Origin: Litchfieldia alkalitelluris
GTDB lineage: Bacteria; Bacillota; Bacilli; Bacillales; Salisediminibacteriaceae
Reading direction: 5' to 3'
DNA length: 64,000 nucleotides
NCBI RefSeq assembly: GCF_002153425.1
Contig: NZ_KZ119600.1
Coordinates: 2,407,920 to 2,471,919 of the forward strand
Shown: in pieces, positions 62,042 through 64,000 of the stretch
How positions within the stretch are numbered: position 1 is the stretch's first letter
How the letters are laid out: each line of letters opens with the position of its first letter
Translations under genes and position numbers: made by a program
Notes under the pieces: model-generated
Told to the model about the DNA's origin: nothing
Databases searched by the model: none
The model's input: only the letters and a program-made list of their open reading frames with translations

Positions 62042-63949
62042 ATGTGTGGAATTAACAGTTATTTAAGTTTTAGCAATCAGAGTATAAATCCGACCATACT
62101 ACAACAGATGTCAGATAATATGATACATAGAGGACCAGATGATGAAGGATTTTGGATAGAGAAAACAATTGGAATGAGTTTTCGGAGATTATCAATCATA
62201 GACACGGAAGGAGCACAACAACCGATATTGAATGAAAATGAAACAATAGTAATGATATGTAATGGTGAAATTTACAATTACCGTGTGCTTCGTAATGAAT
62301 TAGAAGCTAAAGGACATCACTTTAAAACAGACGGAGATACTGAAACCATCATTCATTTATATGAAGAATATGGTATAGATTGTGTTCACCATTTACGAGG
62401 GATGTTTTCTTTTATATTATGGGATAAGAAGACTAATACCTTGTTCGGAGCACGAGATCATTTCGGAATAAAGCCTTTCTATTATTTATTTGATGAGCAA
62501 AAATTAATCTGCTCTTCAGAACTAAAAAGTATTTTAAAAGTAAGTAATCAATCCCATTCACTTGATCCTCAAAGTCTAGTACATTATTTAACCTATCAAT
62601 ATGTTCCTGAACCTAGAACTATGGTAAATGGTATAAATAAACTATTACCAGGTCACAGGTTGATATGTAGAAACCAATCTCTCAAAATCGAAAGATATTG
62701 GGAACCGACTTTTCAACCAAAGGAACAAGATGTTGAGGTGGTGAAGGAAAAAATTCTTACAACACTACAAGAGTCTGTAAAACTTCATATGCAAAGCGAT
62801 GTAACGTTAGGTAGCTTCTTATCTAGTGGAATCGATTCAACTGCCATAGCTGCAATCATGCGGAAAGAAACGAAATTCCATACGTTTTCAGTTGGTTTTG
62901 AAGGAGAACAGAACGAATGTACTGTTTCTAGGAAAACTGCTGAAATACTTGACACTTATCATCATGAATGGATCATTAAAGAAGATGAGTATTTTGAAGC
63001 TGTTAATTCTAGTGTTTGGGCACAAGATGACCCAGTTGCAGATCCTTCTGCTGTTGCCTTGAATTTGCTATCCCAATTAGCCTCTGAACATGTAAAAGTT
63101 GTTTTATCGGGGGAAGGGGCAGATGAACTGTTTGGAGGTTATCGAATATATCAGGAACCATTTGCAATACGCCACATTCAATTGATGCCAGAGATTGTAA
63201 AAAATATTCTTCACCAAACCATAAAGCACTTCCCGAAGTTTTATGGTAAAAACTATATAATACGTGCCACAACTCCGATAGAGAAACGCTTTATCGGAAA
63301 TGCGAAAATCTTTACTGACGATATGGTTGAGATTCTTAATGATAATAAAATGCAATATCAATATGTTGATGCATTTGAATGGGCTGAGCAGTATTATAAC
63401 CGTGTAAAAGAACACGACGATATTACCAAAATGCAGTTTATAGATTTAAGCTTATGGCTTCCAGGTAACATTCTTGCCAAAGGAGACAAGATGTCTATGG
63501 CTCATTCTTTAGAATTACGTGTACCTTTTTTAGACAAAAAAGTATTTGAAGTCGCAAGTCAAATTCCAACTGAATATCGTGTTAATCGAAACAGAACAAA
63601 AAAAATAATGAGAGATGCTTTACAAGGGATTGTTCCAGAACACGTGTTAAACAGACCGAAATTAGGATTCCCAGTTCCATTAAGGCAATGGTTACGGGGA
63701 TTACGTGGAGAAGAATGCCTTGATGTAATCAAATCTAGCGGTTTAGATCAGTACATAAATATAGACTATGTAGATGCGTTGTTCAGACAGCATCAAACTG
63801 GTAAAATCGATCATTCAAGAAAAATATGGAGCTTATATACTCTATCTCAATGGAAAGTTATGTTCTTAGACAGATATCAATCCTCAATTTTTGAACAAGA
63901 AATTCAAAAAAATGTAGTTTATGATGGTCATGCCGAATTATATGCTTAA
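62042..63949 (+). CDS. asnB: Asparagine synthase (glutamine-hydrolysing)
   Basis: A 635-residue two-domain amidotransferase. Residues 1-200 form the class II glutaminase with catalytic Cys2 (MCGI), RGPDDEGFW, RLSIID, CNGEIYNY and GDTETIIHLYEEYG; residues about 230-600 form the synthetase with PP-loop SSGIDSTAIAAI, FSVGFEG, VVLSGEGADELFGGY and GDKMSMAHSLELRVPFLD. It makes asparagine from aspartate with ATP. In length and sequence it lies near the AsnB/AsnO paralogues of Bacillus, some of which act in sporulation or cell-wall amidation; which one this is cannot be told. AAAAAGGAG precedes the ATG. Confidence 0.94.
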   Translation: MCGINSYLSFSNQSINPTILQQMSDNMIHRGPDDEGFWIEKTIGMSFRRLSIIDTEGAQQPILNENETIVMICNGEIYNYRVLRNELEAKGHHFKTDGDTETIIHLYEEYGIDCVHHLRGMFSFILWDKKTNTLFGARDHFGIKPFYYLFDEQKLICSSELKSILKVSNQSHSLDPQSLVHYLTYQYVPEPRTMVNGINKLLPGHRLICRNQSLKIERYWEPTFQPKEQDVEVVKEKILTTLQESVKLHMQSDVTLGSFLSSGIDSTAIAAIMRKETKFHTFSVGFEGEQNECTVSRKTAEILDTYHHEWIIKEDEYFEAVNSSVWAQDDPVADPSAVALNLLSQLASEHVKVVLSGEGADELFGGYRIYQEPFAIRHIQLMPEIVKNILHQTIKHFPKFYGKNYIIRATTPIEKRFIGNAKIFTDDMVEILNDNKMQYQYVDAFEWAEQYYNRVKEHDDITKMQFIDLSLWLPGNILAKGDKMSMAHSLELRVPFLDKKVFEVASQIPTEYRVNRNRTKKIMRDALQGIVPEHVLNRPKLGFPVPLRQWLRGLRGEECLDVIKSSGLDQYINIDYVDALFRQHQTGKIDHSRKIWSLYTLSQWKVMFLDRYQSSIFEQEIQKNVVYDGHAELYA

Positions 63950-63966
63950 TAAAGAGGGGTGAGACT

Positions 63967-63994
63967 AAAACTACGACTTTTGTCGTAGTTTTTT
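63967..63994 (+). terminator. Terminator after asnB
   Basis: AAAACTACGAC / GTCGTAGTTTT stem with loop TTTT and a T tail. Confidence 0.92.
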
Positions 63995-64000
63995 TGCTTC

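Overview
The window looks like chromosomal DNA of a low-GC, endospore-forming Bacillaceae. The evidence is AT-rich sequence, strong AGGAGG-type ribosome binding sites with some TTG and GTG starts, spoVIF and kapB homologues, a T-box, an L-box (lysine) riboswitch, a RAT antiterminator and many intrinsic terminators. Long acidic linkers behind the lipoprotein signal peptides (solute-binding proteins, PhoA, MBL lipoprotein) would fit an alkaliphilic or moderately halophilic relative; that is inference. No prophage, IS element, CRISPR array, tRNA or rRNA operon was seen. Most genes are single units or short operons.

Layout. 1-8 kb: 3' end of an acetamidase/formamidase gene, an RNase J paralogue, a PopT-like (DUF368) transporter, an RNase HI-like protein, an eight-cysteine mini zinc finger, a multi-TM protein with a paralogue at 27.6 kb, the SRP RNA gene (minus strand), an unknown cytoplasmic protein and a luciferase-like oxidoreductase. 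8-17 kb: a lone phage-ABA-domain protein, an orphan CRE-associated solute-binding lipoprotein, a large permease, a coiled-coil/3D-domain cell-wall protein, thiM, azoreductase and an SDR. 17-24 kb: T-box-controlled proBA, ilvE, an MBL-HhH lipoprotein with DUF3006 partner, a Q/P/W-rich protein and a decayed gap. 24-31 kb: alkaline phosphatase, an MFS multidrug exporter with a candidate leader-peptide attenuator, a HAD phosphatase, a truncated ABC ATPase and an E. coli-type speD. 31-41 kb: an S9 peptidase, a complete amino-acid ABC importer, spoVIF, a Thermus-type isocitrate dehydrogenase and an anchored DUF1906 protein with 15-residue repeats. 41-53 kb: fabF, kapB, tldD-tldE, uvsE, MATE exporter, GNAT, dapA under a lysine riboswitch, and a membrane-GNAT fusion. 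53-64 kb: orphan trpB, the sucrose regulon (antiterminator, EIIBC, fructokinase, sucrose-6-phosphate hydrolase), gdhA divergent from a GltC-like regulator, and asnB.

How the genes connect. Several encode glutamate-family and nitrogen metabolism (gdhA with a GltC-like regulator, proBA, ilvE, asnB, dapA), much of it under RNA control sensing the end product. Sucrose use is controlled by antitermination plus a CRE-overlapped promoter. The most interesting candidate for a new regulatory system is the roughly 100-bp leader of the MFS exporter at 25.8-25.9 kb: a short ORF with its own ribosome binding site overlaps an intrinsic terminator, and the terminator's 3' arm can also pair with the leader's ribosome binding site. 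Other points worth a check are a structured dispersed repeat that abuts stop codons, a FYVE/RING-spaced mini zinc finger, and the MBL-HhH lipoprotein pair.
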